64,000 bases of DNA from Mucor racemosus (lineage: Eukaryota; Mucoromycota; Mucoromycetes; Mucorales; Mucoraceae): NCBI GenBank assembly GCA_027405735.1, contig JAPEHQ010000003.1, positions 2,728,001 through 2,792,000 of the forward strand, given 5' to 3'. The notes below the pieces were generated by a model. That model was not told the DNA's origin, ran no database searches, and saw only the letters and a list, made by a program, of their open reading frames with translations. Shown here piece after piece: positions 21,816 to 33,782 of this stretch; the first letter of the stretch is position 1; every line of letters begins with the position of its first letter. Both the position numbers and the translations under genes were made by a program.

Positions 21816-24800
21816 CGGCCGAACTATGCTTCCTATGGGAATAATGATCTGCACATATGGGCAGAATAAAAAATTTTGTGCAGATCATTATGCCCAGATG
21901 AGCAGAGCAATGAGATCATGGTTTTTTAGGCAAAATTTATTAAAGTATATCAATTATAATATAATTAATAATGAAGATAATTTGAATGGTTTGAAGCAGA
22001 TGTGAGTTATTGTGATTCAACAGAATTGCCTTGTTAACGAGATATATCAATTTGAAATTTGGGGTTGTTTGAAAGAGTTCTGCCCATGTTCTTCTTTCGG
22101 AAACCAGATGGGAACAACGACAATAACCTGTTTGGCAACACTAAAAGTATTTACGCCTTTGTAAATTTCTGTTTGTAACACACAAAATCGACTGATTTAG
22201 AATTATTTTTCTTTTTTCTTCCCTACTCTTTCCTCTGATCTTTTATTTATGTTTAAAACTACAGTAAAAAGACCAATATTTTTCATAAGCTAAAATTAAG
22301 TAGCAGGTGCAAATACATGTTTTTCCTATTGTTTATTTGGGAACGGATTATTAAGTGTTAACTTTAGGGCATGTTATAATGTTTTTTTCGAACAAAAAAA
22401 GTATCCAAATCTTAGTCATTTTGTTCCATCATATACATTACAATATTCAATGCATTTTGGTCGAAAGTCAATATCGAACAACAGAAAAATTGGTGAATGT
22501 AAATGTATAAAGCAAAGCTTACTTTTGAATGAAAGTATTAATTATTCCAATTAGCATCAATAGGTTCTTCAAAAAGCTTAGTTAAGTGCAATCATTGCTA
22601 CTAAATTGAATAATTTGGTATGTAGAAAACTCTTAAAGCATTTATTCTTTTTTTTTGGCAGTGCTACAGATCATCGTTCAATATGACTAAATATTAATAA
22701 ATTAGAGAAATTACAGCTGGTAAAAAACTGATATCCAACAATTTACATCGAGGTCAAGGTTGATAAAAGGTGCATTCATTGTGTATTGGAAATCGCAACA
22801 TTTTGATGGATAGAAATTACAGGACCAAGATGTTGCGTTTTCCTTGGGATTTTTAAAAGGGTTTAAAATTAAAAGCATACTTCATCAAACTTACTTAGAT
22901 GTTAAATGCTCACCATATGCTATTAGTATCATCTTTGTTTTTATTTAATTGCTGTATTATTAAAACCCAAGCTTTTTATAGCTTATAACAATGACAATAA
23001 TGGAATGTTTCTGATTTTAGGTTGACATTTATCATAAGGCGGGCTGATGATACGTTTGATACTACTGTAAATGGAACCAGTTAATTTAATTTATGGAATT
23101 TGAATGCAAACACCGAGGAATCATTTGTAAGTGCTGCTTCAGTTGGCTATGGTAAAGCATTAAATAAATTGTCTTGGGACAAAGAAGGTAAAAAGGTGGC
23201 AATAGGTTCCAGTGATGGTCATGTTTATGTTTATGTTTATGATATTGGAGATGTAAGACTAAAACTCAATGTAAATCACCTCTAGCGCAATAATTATAAA
23301 ATAAGACTATATTATCATCAAATAAACTACCACACAATATTAGCATGTATAAGCATTTACAGTAATAAGCTTAAATCAAATGGGTACAGCATCATTAATT
23401 CTTGAAAAAGTTCTCAAGTATTATAAAATCTCTTATTTTTAAGACTTACAAGCCTTATAAGCGGAATATTAATTTAAAAAATTATTTTTGTCCAGATCAT
23501 CAATTTTGACATTTTTTAATTTTTTTTTTTTGGTTTTGCAAATCTAGAGTTAATCATACGACCAATTATAAAAACAAAAAATATACACATATATAAAATT
23601 TAGCGCTCTATTTGCCCAATAAAAAATAACAAACCTTTTTATTGTAAAATATTCCATGAAAATCCTTTAAACAAAAATCTGTTTTTGGGGGAAAAGTACA
23701 AAGTTTCATTACTTAACATTTAATATTAAGCTTTTATAAAATGTGTATTAGTTATAGCTACAATTTTCTCTCATAATGTAGTATATTTAAATGTTAATTT
23801 TGGCATCAAAATTTGATTTTTCTATTTTTTGATCAAAACCATGAGCGTTGGTAAGGATGAAATGAGCCCCGAAAATGTCCGCTACAAAAACTGAATTTTC
23901 AGACCGTACGTAATTAAATATAAGAAAAGTTAAAAAAAAGAAACGCTTTTTTATTTAAAACTTAGATATATACCATAGTATAAGAGACTTAGCGGTTCAA
24001 TCTTGCTCTGCTCAATTATGGTGTCGCTCTATGGGCTCGATTTTGCAATTTTTTAATGAATGTATGATATGACAGACGATTTTTCTGGTAGAAAAATGTA
24101 TGCTTCTATGATAACAGATAATACCTATGATTTTGTTTACTTTATGGTTCATTCGCTGTAATGCTGCTTTTACATTGACCGGAATGAGCAATTTAACAGT
24201 GTTTTAATTGCGCTAAATAATGTGAAGCCTTGAGAATCTTTTTCTACGTGGTATGTTGTTTCTCTCTTTTTATTTTCATATTCCAAGGACATATTCACCG
24301 TCTGATAAGGCATATCAGACTGTTATCAAGCTGGTATCCTTTTCTTTTATCTGAATACCCATGCTAACATAATGGACTAATGTTTTTAATATACTGTAGT
24401 CTATATAATAAGAGAAGAGTAATATTTTCATTTAGCCGCATTCTATAATCAAATATCATTGTTTACTACTGTATTATTGGACGTATTTCTTGATTACCAG
24501 ATCAAATCGAAGACAATAATATTTATATCTAGTTAATAAAAAGCTAGAACTGGCTACAAACCCACGAAATGTCCCAGAAAAGTGATACAATTTCAAATGA
24601 TATAGAAACAAAAAAAAGAATAATCTAGTGTCTTGTCTAATAACCATAGTTTTGATCGTAGCAACTGCATACTTGAAAACAAATCTTTTTACAGCTGACA
24701 ATCGTAAACTAACATAGTAAGTTCAAAGAAGGTTAATTTGTTTAAATTTTATGTGTGATAAAGTGACATATATAATCTTAGATTTGACTTGCATATAAAT

Positions 24801-25323
24801 TTAAGCAGTAAGTGTTATCTAAGTTTATGCTCGAGCAAAAACTATTGTTGCTGTGAACATTATAGCCATAAACATATTTACAAATGATAATAATTGTAAA
24901 TATATTAGCTGTTGCATGTATTGCTCTACATCAACAACGCATTGAATTGTATTGTCTATTATCTATATTAATAAAAGCAACTGTAATTTAAAAACCCATT
25001 CCACTAAAAAAATGCAATAGAATTTTGAGAACGGCACTATGCTCATATACAACCCATACGATCAGCTCATTATGTTCATGGTCAGATTTTATTATTATGC
25101 ACAAATAAGGATAATGATAATATGCTTATGGGCAACTCTACTATTGTGCACATATAGGATTAATGTCATGCACATGGATAGAATCTATAATTCTGCACAT
25201 ACAGGCTTAGCGCTGTGCTCGTGTGCAGTTTCTTGTGTTGTGCCCATGTACATCTTGTTGTCTTTTTAGCCATATTCAGTGGGTACAACGGCTCAGTTTA
25301 TAGTGTGCAGCACAGGTCGGCCA
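21816..25323 (+). mobile_element. Repeat element X, copy 1 (3.5 kb, non-autonomous)
   Basis: The left end is CGGCCGAACTATGCT and the right end is the inverted repeat AGCACAGGTCGGCCA. TA flanks both sides. Subterminal regions are packed with short inverted motifs built on CTGCACA and TGCCCAT. Other copies (40133, 43988, 51755) share the same order. The interior carries a captured exon (23021-23252). No transposase was found, so it must move with borrowed enzyme, if at all. TA flanks in every readable copy favour a Tc1/mariner-type target, but the termini are not standard. Confidence 0.75.
23021..23252 (+). pseudogene. Captured exon fragment, dynein intermediate chain-like WD repeat (X copy 1)
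   Basis: The segment begins after TTTTAG and ends before GTAAGA. Read across small frame breaks it encodes an LWNLNANTEE stretch, then LNKLSWDKEGKKVAIGSSDG and a final YDIGE-type end. This order matches the last WD repeat of cytoplasmic dynein intermediate chain (LWNLN, then a W-based strand, then YDxGE). The 5' half carries a frame change. It is a fragment without start codon or neighbouring exons, so it is not a gene here. Confidence 0.7.
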
Positions 25324-25328
25324 TAGTG

Positions 25329-26953
25329 TAAGTTTGAACAACAAGCTGGTTACCTGCTATTTATACCTACTAAGGTCAGTAAACATACCAGCTCTTGCTA
25401 AATATGGAATATGGATACATAGGAGCTCCAGCTGCAATGGTAGGTATGTCTAGAATTTATCCACAGAATTGTAAAGTTTCAGTCTCCCCGAGTTCTTATG
25501 AGGATGAGTGTAATGAATCAAATTATCACTATAATAATTCACAGCAGTAATGCTCATCTCCAATGTTCCTATAAATACTATAAGAAAATCTTTCCATAAT
25601 TCCTTGTAGAATATCTGCCTTTCTTTCTCCTCTTTACATCCTTATTTATTTTCCCTTAATAAATATCGAATTTATAAATAAGAACACTAATCTTCTTTCA
25701 ACCAATGTTCACCGACCTCTAATATTAAAAATTATATCATTAGCATATCATTTTGACCATAATATTTATCCAAGATCACAGATCATTACAATGAGGAGAT
25801 GGAAATGCGCATTTTTTTTACCTCGTTTGTTTGGATTGTTTCAGATATTTTTTCAGAAAATTTTATAAAATCAAAATTATGGTTCGAAATGGAATTTTAA
25901 AGTTGCTCTGAACGCGCAATAAATATACAAATAATATATCATGTTTTCAATAATTAAAAGCTAGTTTTGAAGAAGTTTAATACATGCTTTCAAAAAAACC
26001 TCTCTTTTTCCTGCTTTAAAAAATAAGACAACTGGAAAAATGCTTGTAATTAATAAATATTGATCCAAATGGACTGAAAGTTTCAAAACATACACTACAC
26101 CTGTAATAGCATCCAGAATTAAAATTTTAGCATCCCATTAATTTACTGGTTAAATTGTAAGGATAAAGTATTTATTCCCTTTTTTCAAGTGGGCTTTACG
26201 GTTTAGCATGCAATTTCAAATCAGAAATAGTGTTAAATAAGCCAAATATAGCACATAAGACAATGAGAACTACTGAAACAATCCAGTAAATACTCTCTTT
26301 AGAGATAATCAAAATTACAATGCAATGTGTGATACATCTATTTTCCAAGAAAGAAAAAATCAAATTTCAAATATTGATTCAAATAACTGTAAGCAAGAAA
26401 ATATCAGACAAGCATAAATTTCCGTTTCTTGAATGAGTTGCTTTATTAAATGGTTCGCAGTAATCAGTAAATCAAATGACAGACAGTGCCATCTACTGAA
26501 TACTACTTAAGTTTTCAAAAATATAAATCTAATCAAAATTGGATAGTGCATAGAAAAAAAATCATTTAACTGGCAAATGCTGGTATGTTCGTAATTTGCT
26601 GTCAAATTTTAAGAATATTCTTTATATGACATCTACCCCTATGTTTTGCGGGACACACTCTCTGTATATACTCAAAGCGTAGCTTGTTTTCAAGAACCTA
26701 CATCACAGAATTATATTATCATTAAACATGATTTCAATTAATTTAATGAAGAACCTAAGGCTAGATTTCTGTTCATAAATTACTTTGAGAGAAATCAGCT
26801 CGTATACGCCCATGTATCAGATATTAAATATATTCATATCACTAAACTATGCACATTACAACAGATGAATGATGGTAATTCTTTTTCAATGGCCGATTAT
26901 TAAAGTACACTGTAATTCGCTTGCAAAATATTTCATTTGAAAAGCTTTCTTTT
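25329..26953. other. Intergenic, holds LTR-I and otherwise nothing recognised
   Basis: Apart from the LTR at 25509-25790, this is AT-rich unique-looking sequence. No ORF with domain content or RNA gene was seen before the PPIL4 promoter. Confidence 0.5.
25509..25790 (+). mobile_element. Solo LTR family I
   Basis: The termini are TGTAATGA and TCATTACA, inverted to each other, with perfect TSD ATGAG (25504-25508 and 25791-25795). Length is 282 bp. It contains CCTATAAATAC and AATAAA-like signals in LTR order on the plus strand. It is the only copy in the window. Confidence 0.82.
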
Positions 26954-26955
26954 TT

Positions 26956-26965
26956 GTATATAAAA
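26956..26965 (+). promoter_or_regulatory. TATA box of the PPIL4 gene
   Basis: GTATATAAAA lies about 15-20 nt before the ATG at 26976. The spacing is tight, implying a very short 5' leader or transcription from other sites. Confidence 0.4.
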
Positions 26966-26975
26966 TATTAGAATT

Positions 26976-28450
26976 ATGGTAATAGATTAATAGATTAATA
27001 GATTTCATAACTGGACAACAATTACTAACGCAATATACTCTAATTATTTAGTCTGTTTTGATTGAGACATCCCTTGGCGATCTAGTCATTGACCTGTACA
27101 CAGAAGAGTGTCCCAAAACAACGCTCAACTTTTTAAAGCTTTGCAAAATCAAATATTACAACTTTTCACCATTTTTCAATGTGCAAAAAGACTTTATGGC
27201 GCAGACAGGCGACCCCACTGGTAAGGGTGACCAAGGTGAATCTGTATACGGAATTTTGAATGGACCTAGCAAACGTTATTTTCCTGCGGAAATCAACCCC
27301 AAGTTAAAACATAAAAAGAAAGGCATGGTCTCCATGGCTGTGGCAGCGGACGCGTCGATGGAAAGCGGCGGTGTTAGTGGAAGTCAATTCTTTATCACAT
27401 TAGCCGATGATTTAGATTATTTAGATGGTAAATACACCCTATTCGGTGAAGTGGCAGAAGGATTTGAAGTATTGGATAAGATGAACGAAGCTTTTTGCGA
27501 TGAAAAGGGTAGGCCTTATCGAGATATTCGAATTAAACATACAGTTATTCTTGATGATCCTTTTCCTGATCCTGAAGGTCTTCAGGTGCCTGATGAATCA
27601 CCTTTACCAACAAAGGAGCAAATGGAATCAATGCGTATTGCAGATGATGAGGATATTGAGGAACTTGGTGATCCTGAGGAAATTGAGAAAAAGGCTAGAG
27701 AAAGAGAGGCAAAGGCTCATGCATTGACATTAGAAATGATTGGCGATTTACCTTTTGCAGAAGTTAAACCGCCAGAGAATGTACTATTTGTTTGTAAATT
27801 AAACCCTGTAACTAGAGATGAAGATTTAGAAATGATTTTTTCGAGATTTGGTGCTATCCACAGCTGTGAAATCATTCGTGATAGACAAACCGGTGATTCT
27901 CTTAGCTACGCTTTTGTTGAATTTGAGAATAAAGAAGATGCAGAAGAGGTAACATCAAGAATTCCTACTATAATTTTCATTCACTGATTTCATTTTATAG
28001 GCTTATTTCAAAATGCAATCTGTGCTTATTGATGATCGTCGTATTCATGTAGATTTCTCACAATCTGTATCAAAACTTCATAAAGATTGGATTTCTAAAC
28101 GTACTGGAGGCAAAGGAGAATCAATGGGTGGTTTTGATAATTTACAAAAGAGAACAAGATACAGGGATGGCGAAGATAATCGAGGGGAGAATTACGATTT
28201 AGTGTTTGATACTGACAAAAAAGATAAAAAAAGGCCTAGAACTGATGATAAAAGTTCGAGAAGAAGAGATGATGATCGAAGAAAAGATGATTCCCGTAAA
28301 AGAGACGACAGAAGAGACGACAGAAGAGACGACAGAAGAGACGACAGAAGAGATTATCGAAGGGATGATCGAAGAGATTATGATCGTAAAAGAGACGACG
28401 ATAGAAGAGATCGAAGAAGAGATGATGATAGAAGAAAAAGTAGAAGATAA
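26976..28450 (+). CDS. PPIL4: PPIL4-type cyclophilin with RRM, three exons
   Basis: The spliced product is 449 aa from exons 26976-26978 (ATG alone), 27052-27948 and 28001-28450. Exon 1 ends directly in GTAATAG. The family start M-S-V-L-x-E-T-S-L-G-D is only restored by this splice. Residues 1-165 are a cyclophilin domain with divergent active-site residues, as is usual for PPIL4 (GSQFFITL kept). A linker with acidic/charged helix follows. An RRM at about 244-325 has VLFVCKLNP as RNP2 and LSYAFVEFE as RNP1. The tail is Arg/Asp-rich, including four near-exact 12-bp DNA repeats coding RRDD units. The family acts in the nucleus with the spliceosome. Prolyl isomerase activity is uncertain. Confidence 0.92.
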
Positions 28451-28886
28451 GGGTATTAATTTATTGAGTAATTGGATATCTATAGCTATTTGTCATGATA
28501 TGCATTGCAGTTGTATCTGTAGATTCTCTTCTTTTAAGCATCTGAATCAAACGAATAACATAAAAGTAACTTGCTGCAACATACGCACTCTACAAGGTCC
28601 ATTAATAAACTGTATTTACATTTGTATAAATTATTATTTCTTACACATATCAGAATATCTCTTATTAATGTACCCAACACTAAAATGTGATTTAAGTTGT
28701 TTTGCATTGTACATATTTCGGATACTAAAACAATGGAGCCACCACGAAACCCATTTCCTAACCTTTGCTGACAATTTTCAAAGAATTTGTCATCATTGAA
28801 AAGCAATTCAATAAGTGAAATTATTTTGTTCCCACATGTAAATGTAAAAAAGAAGACACCAGGACGCCAATACCAATCTGCAATAG

Positions 28887-29365
28887 CTAATTTTGACTTT
28901 TCATAAAGTTAGTTTCATTACGATCTATATTTACATTTCTTGAAAAAAAAATTACAGTTGTAAGAACAATAAGGTCGATGACTAAACAAAACATCATTAA
29001 ACAGCCTATTAAAATCTGAAATCCATATTGAACAGGAACTGTATAGTTTTCTGTTAATTGTTGATGAGTAGCTGATCAAATTGCAATGGTTAAATTTCTT
29101 AAAAAATATGAATCTATGAAGTGCGTTTACCGATATTTGATCCAGCACCATAAATATTTTCAAATGTACGTATCTAATTACAACAGTTTTCAACAAGTAG
29201 TTGATATTAATCGCTTTATAAACCTACCATATACATTAAATTTAATCCAAGTGATATGATTTTGCACCAAGTGTAAAAATCAATCAATTTATCTCTCCAA
29301 GATTTTGTTATTGTAGTGGTGTTATTGTTAGTAGGCAAAGTTGAAATTTCATTATTAAAAGGCAT
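28887..29365 (-). CDS. Small membrane protein (121 aa), three exons, hypothetical
   Basis: Exons are 29365-29228, 29173-29131 and 29071-28887. The introns (54 and 59 nt) have GTAGGT/TTAG and GTAAAC/TCAG ends. Phases fit and the joined frame stays open to TAG. Residues 1-30 are polar (MPFNNEISTLPTNNN start). A weak hydrophobic stretch lies at 35-47 and a strong transmembrane helix at about 77-103 (around LIGCLMMFCLVIDLIVL). A short polar tail follows. None of the exons stands out in a plain frame scan because each is under 190 nt. No family is recognised. It could be an organelle or plasma-membrane small protein. The three consistent splices make chance unlikely, though expression is unproven. 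Confidence 0.6.
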
Positions 29366-29529
29366 GATTTGATAAAAAAGAAAGAGTGAATATTTACATT
29401 TTATCTGTCCATGGAATAATTTAAAGGAATTTTATATACAAATAAATCATGATAACAATATAAAAAACTTTATTATTAAATACAAAGTTAGCTACGAGTG
29501 ATGATTATCGCTTTTGTTTTCTAAATAAC

Positions 29530-30075
29530 TATACGAAAACGAAGATAACGTATACATTAACGATAGTGTAGACCCAAAGAAGACCATCTATTTGAGAATG
29601 ATTGACCAATTCTTTCTTCGTGGTAATTATTACCATTAGAATACTGACAATAATCACAGAAATCAGTGATGTTATGGTTTCCAATATATCCAAGACCATC
29701 ATTATCAAAGAAGTGAGATACATAATCACCACATTTTTCACCACGGAGGATATTTGGTCTTGGTGAAACCATTTTCTCCACAGATAAATGGGGCACTATC
29801 AAGGCCATCTGTAATGAGTTCTTCTACCAGGTAATGATATGGATTTAGCCAATACATTCAAGAGCTCCAAAATGCAGACATTGACTTTGAAGGTAGGAAA
29901 ATGCCATTAAGTAAAAGCAACATGGTATCAAAAAATGGATTCATAATAGCAGCTATTGCTGGTAATTCACAAAATGAAGCAAGAACATAACCAAATGACA
30001 CAGAATGGAACATATAAATAACAAAAATAGTAAAGAAACAACTGATATGCTCAGATTCATTCATGCCACTAATTC
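29530..30075 (-). pseudogene. ABCG-type transporter C-terminal remnant
   Basis: Minus-strand reading shows ABC2 membrane-domain signatures. These are FGYVLASFCELPAIAAIMNP, then LLLLNGIFLPSKSMSAFW, an in-frame TGA (29860-29858), then MYWLNPYHYLVEELITDG. After a frameshift come DFCDYCQYSNG and SNRWSSLG, the usual exoplasmic loop and last-helix approach of fungal half-size ABCG proteins. The nucleotide-binding domain and earlier helices are not found upstream. Stop and frame breaks mark a decayed gene. Confidence 0.78.
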
Positions 30076-30079
30076 AGAA

Positions 30080-30727
30080 AATCTTTAAATTAACTTTAGC
30101 AAACTATTTAGGGACATTATTTGTATGAAATTCCGTAGTTCTAGTTTTTAGGTATAAAATCACAGGTTTTTTTTTTTTTTGCTTTAGCAATGCTTTTGAT
30201 CTGATTTTCCATTTGTTTGAATCCGAAATTTACCTTTTCTACATGTCATAAATACCGTTTTAACTACAATGATCCTCTAAAGTTTGTGATTCGAATATCA
30301 GAGACCTTACAAGTAGCTTTTTTTTTTGTTTTGTTTTATCGCTCAAATACAATCAGTGTAATTTTATCAAACGTGTACATTGGTTACTGCAGTCTAGGAT
30401 ACAAATACATTAATACCAGCTTCTTTCATAATTCAATTTTTGTAAACCGTGTTAAATCAGGTTTTCTCATGATAAGAATTTACAATCAAAAAGAATGTAA
30501 CTGTAGTTTATCTAGTAAAAGATGAAGAATTTATCACTGCTACGTCTCTTATACTCAGTATTTTGGAGCAACATCTTTCCAATATTAGAAGATGCTTTAT
30601 TTTGAACCTCAATTCAATGCTATTGAAGGCGCAGCATTCCTTCAGAGTTCTGCGGCAGATTAAAAACATATAAAAAAACAAGCGGGCAGCAAGTTTCTTT
30701 TCATTAGCATACAAATTTTTAGCTTCC
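30080..30727. other. Intergenic, no gene recognised
   Basis: Lies between the ABCG remnant and ASCC2. Overlapping short frames occur on both strands (30217-30525, 30508-30729) without motifs. It probably contains the ASCC2 promoter. Confidence 0.45.
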
Positions 30728-32889
30728 ATGCTTGATTTTATCCCTTATATTGCCGAGAATACTGAAGGTATTGACATATCTACATGGAAAATAGCTCTAG
30801 ATGCTTGGACCTTCAACTTGACCGAGCTTCTCAACATGGAAGACACTACATTTGTAAAAGAAACTATTTCCAACAAGTCGCTCTCACTTTTCGTGGAGCA
30901 AATCTTGAACGAGCAAATGGATAACACCACTACGGTGAACTCAAAATTAATCAAAGATGTATTTCTTATATATTATCGTCTTGCCTCAGTCGATATCAGT
31001 CATGTAAGCCCACTTTTGAATGCAGACAAACTCTCTAGTTTTGCTGTCGTTTATGGAGAGTCAAACGCAATTGAAGTACGTCGCATCATGGCACAGTTAG
31101 CGCAGGAAGAATATGTAGAAAAAGAATTAGTATCAGTGATTGGAATGCTGGTGGATGCTGTCCAATCTATGCCCAACCTTTTAGTTGCACCTGCTTCAAT
31201 TGAAATGCTAGATCGTGCTTATGTTCTTGTACGTGTTTTGGACGCTTTACTTTCAGCAACTTTATATCTGGACGTAATTCAATCATCCTTTGACACTTTG
31301 GATAACATATTGATTGATTGTTACAAAGACATAATGCCCATCTTAAAGAAAACTGTAGATTCAAACTTTGATGCTGCCCCTTATGCATTTCTAGTCAAGA
31401 AATCACTTGTATCAGCATTCAATTCATATGTAGATGGTCACTTTTTCAAACCACTTGGATACATTTCGTCTCTCAAAAACCATGAAACTCTCAAAAAACT
31501 ATCGGATCCAGTTGATATATCAGTTATTGACTTGTTGAGCAACAAAATTTTGGGATATATCGAGAATAGCGGACTTGACACTTCCAAAAATGCATTTGTG
31601 GATGGGCCATTGATCTTGGATTGGGAAGTAGAATATCATATCACTGAAAAATTGGATTGGATCAACAAAAATTCGTTTGGACGAGATGATGAACGCATTG
31701 AGTTTTTAATGCTTTCGATGGAGCAAGTGAGAGATTCAAATATTGGGACAGGTTCGTGGGGAGATACTCTTCAAACACAAGAATTCCCTCAAGAAACGTC
31801 TAATCAACAAAAACAACCTATATACCAAAATGTTGAGAGAACTTCCAAGATTTCTCAGATTCATGATTTATTTCCTGATTTTGGTGATGGTTTTATAGAA
31901 GCATGCTTAGAGGCAAATGATGATGATGTTGAGGCTGTGATTATGCAATTATTAGAGGATTCACTCCCTGCTTCGGTGAGAGGGTTGGATCGTAAAATGG
32001 AACGAAAGCCATTACCCGATGCAGCTACTACTGTTTCTCAACTAACCCATTTAGAAGGCGAGGCAGAAGCTGTCTATTTGGAAGCAGAGGCTCGAGAAAA
32101 TCCTAATGAAGAAAGTGTATTGAAATCAAGACGCAATATATATGACAATGATGAATTCGATATATTTAATCGTCGAAGTGTTGATACATCTAAAGTATAT
32201 GCTGGCAAAAAAGATAAGGGAAATGCAGATTCCTTATTAGATGACAAGAGTTTCATTCAAAGCGAAAAGAAAAATGTGCTGCAACGTGTGGTTGATATGT
32301 ATGATGATGATTACGACGATACATACGATGATATCAATGATGCAGGCGTTCCTTCCACTTTAGAAAACGGTGATGGTGATGCTGCCCTGGATGTTGTCAG
32401 AAAGAAGCAAGAAGTTGTTGATCCAGGAATTGAAAATGAAAGCTTATTAGTGCACAGCTTTGTGGATAATCCTGAACTATTTGCTCGTAATTCGACTGCT
32501 CGTAAATCAACCAAGAGAGCAGAATTGAGAAAACGAACTGCAATGTCTGACGAACAATTGGAAGGCTGGGCCATCATGTTTACCCGAAATGTAAGTTAAC
32601 AAGAAATAAAACCATATGAGTTATTATTTCTAACGTTTAATATATTTTCAAGCCAAGAAAGGATAGAATCTTGGATAGATACATGTTATTTGATGGCAAT
32701 CAAAGTCAAGTATCTGAAGATGTTAGTCAAGCTCAAAAGCAAGCACTCAAGAAAGAAAATAAACGTCCTCCTGTATCAGAAGCAAAAGATCGTTCCTATA
32801 AAGATAAAAATAAGGCACGCTTTGGAAATCACAATCGTAAAGCTCAAAGAGACAAAAAGGTTGCTAAAGCAGGACCTCCACCTAGCTAA
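30728..32889 (+). CDS. ASCC2: ASCC2/Cue3 homologue with CUE domain, two exons
   Basis: The spliced product is 699 aa from exons 30728-32590 and 32653-32889. The intron has GTAAGT and CAAG ends, phase 0. The N-terminal 320 residues are a helical region like that of ASCC2. The CUE domain lies at about 376-420 (IHDLFPDFGDGFIEACLEAN with the dileucine-type QLLED end), which binds ubiquitin. Then come the family signatures NDEFDIFNRRSVD and MYDDDYDDTYDD and a basic C-terminus. In animals ASCC2 and in yeast Cue3 belong to the ASCC/RQT complex that splits collided ribosomes and helps repair alkylated DNA. The start is the first ATG of the frame. The N-terminus is shorter than in animals, so an extra upstream exon cannot be excluded. 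Confidence 0.9.
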
Positions 32890-32958
32890 AATACTATAGA
32901 TTTATAATACATTATATATTTCTGTTTTTGTTTAATTGTATAATATATGTCATTTGCT

Positions 32959-33782
32959 TTAATTGTCTTTTTTAGTTGACTCTTTGAGATATTTGTTACG
33001 TTGAATTCTCATATGATTATACATGACAGGAGAGCCAGGAGCATAAAGAAGGATAACGGCGATATAAGCATAATAATACAAATCACCCCATGCAGCCTTG
33101 ACATAAGGTAATGATTGATAGATCATGATCAACTCTGAAGAAATACCAGTGGGATACAAAACCATGAAGAACGTATAACGAGCCCAAGTGATGAAAGCAG
33201 GAACAGATGAAGCTAAATTAGTAGCATAGTATGAATATCTCACTACTTCAGCAATAGACCACGAAATAACCATAGTAGTGTAAGACCAATGAGAATGAAT
33301 TTCAGGGAAGGGGTAATTAACTGCCCAGATCAAGAAAATTCGAGAAAATACTTGCATTATTGTGGTCATAATGGGGGTTCTTACCCAACCCAACAAAGCG
33401 TGAATAATCTACAAGCAATTGATGATTTTGTCAACAATCAAATTAACCATTTGAATCGAAAAAAAAAAAAAAAAAAAAAAAAAAAACACTTACTTCAAAT
33501 AATGCAGTTGATTGAACTACAATCAAAACAGGCCAAGTTACCTCAAACACATTCTCATAAGAGCCAGTGCGTGCAACTTGTGCAAGTGCTAGGAAGAGAA
33601 CATAAGCCCAACCAGCAAGAGAAGCAAAGTTGTATGCTATCAAGTAAGATTTTAAGAGACCTGATGGTCCTCTCTTTGATTTTTGCTCAGCTATAAAATA
33701 GAATATTTACATTAATGTGAGCTGAATGGATGCTTTTTAAGCAATATTTCAAATGAGCCTTTTTTTTCTTACGTTTTGCCAT
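32959..33782 (-). CDS. PHS1: Very-long-chain 3-hydroxyacyl-CoA dehydratase (PHS1/HACD), three exons
   Basis: The spliced product is 218 aa from exons 33782-33773, 33690-33494 and 33408-32959. All introns are GT-AG. Exon 1 is only 10 nt (MAK plus one base). The protein is multi-spanning and matches the PTPLA family from LKSYLIAYNFASLAGWAY to the end. The catalytic pair is Y154 and E161 (YPTGISSE), at the seven-residue spacing known for yeast Phs1. The C-terminus ends KKDN, a dilysine ER-retrieval signal. The enzyme performs the third step of fatty-acid elongation in the ER, supplying very-long-chain fatty acids for sphingolipids. Intron 2 contains a 28-nt T tract right after its donor. The gene is convergent with ASCC2, about 70 nt between stops. 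Confidence 0.95.

Noticed and set aside
21811..25328. X as a CACTA transposon, because copy 1 begins CACTACGGCC and ends with the inverse
   Set aside because: The CAC is not kept in the other copies, which have TTAG, TCAT or TTAC before TACGGCC. Only the TA is constant, and the 3-bp flanks of copy 1 (TCA, TAA) do not match.
28206..28799. A 197-aa frame overlapping the PPIL4 tail
   Set aside because: It is a shifted reading of the Arg/Asp repeats and AT-rich 3' sequence; PPIL4 domains fix the true frame.
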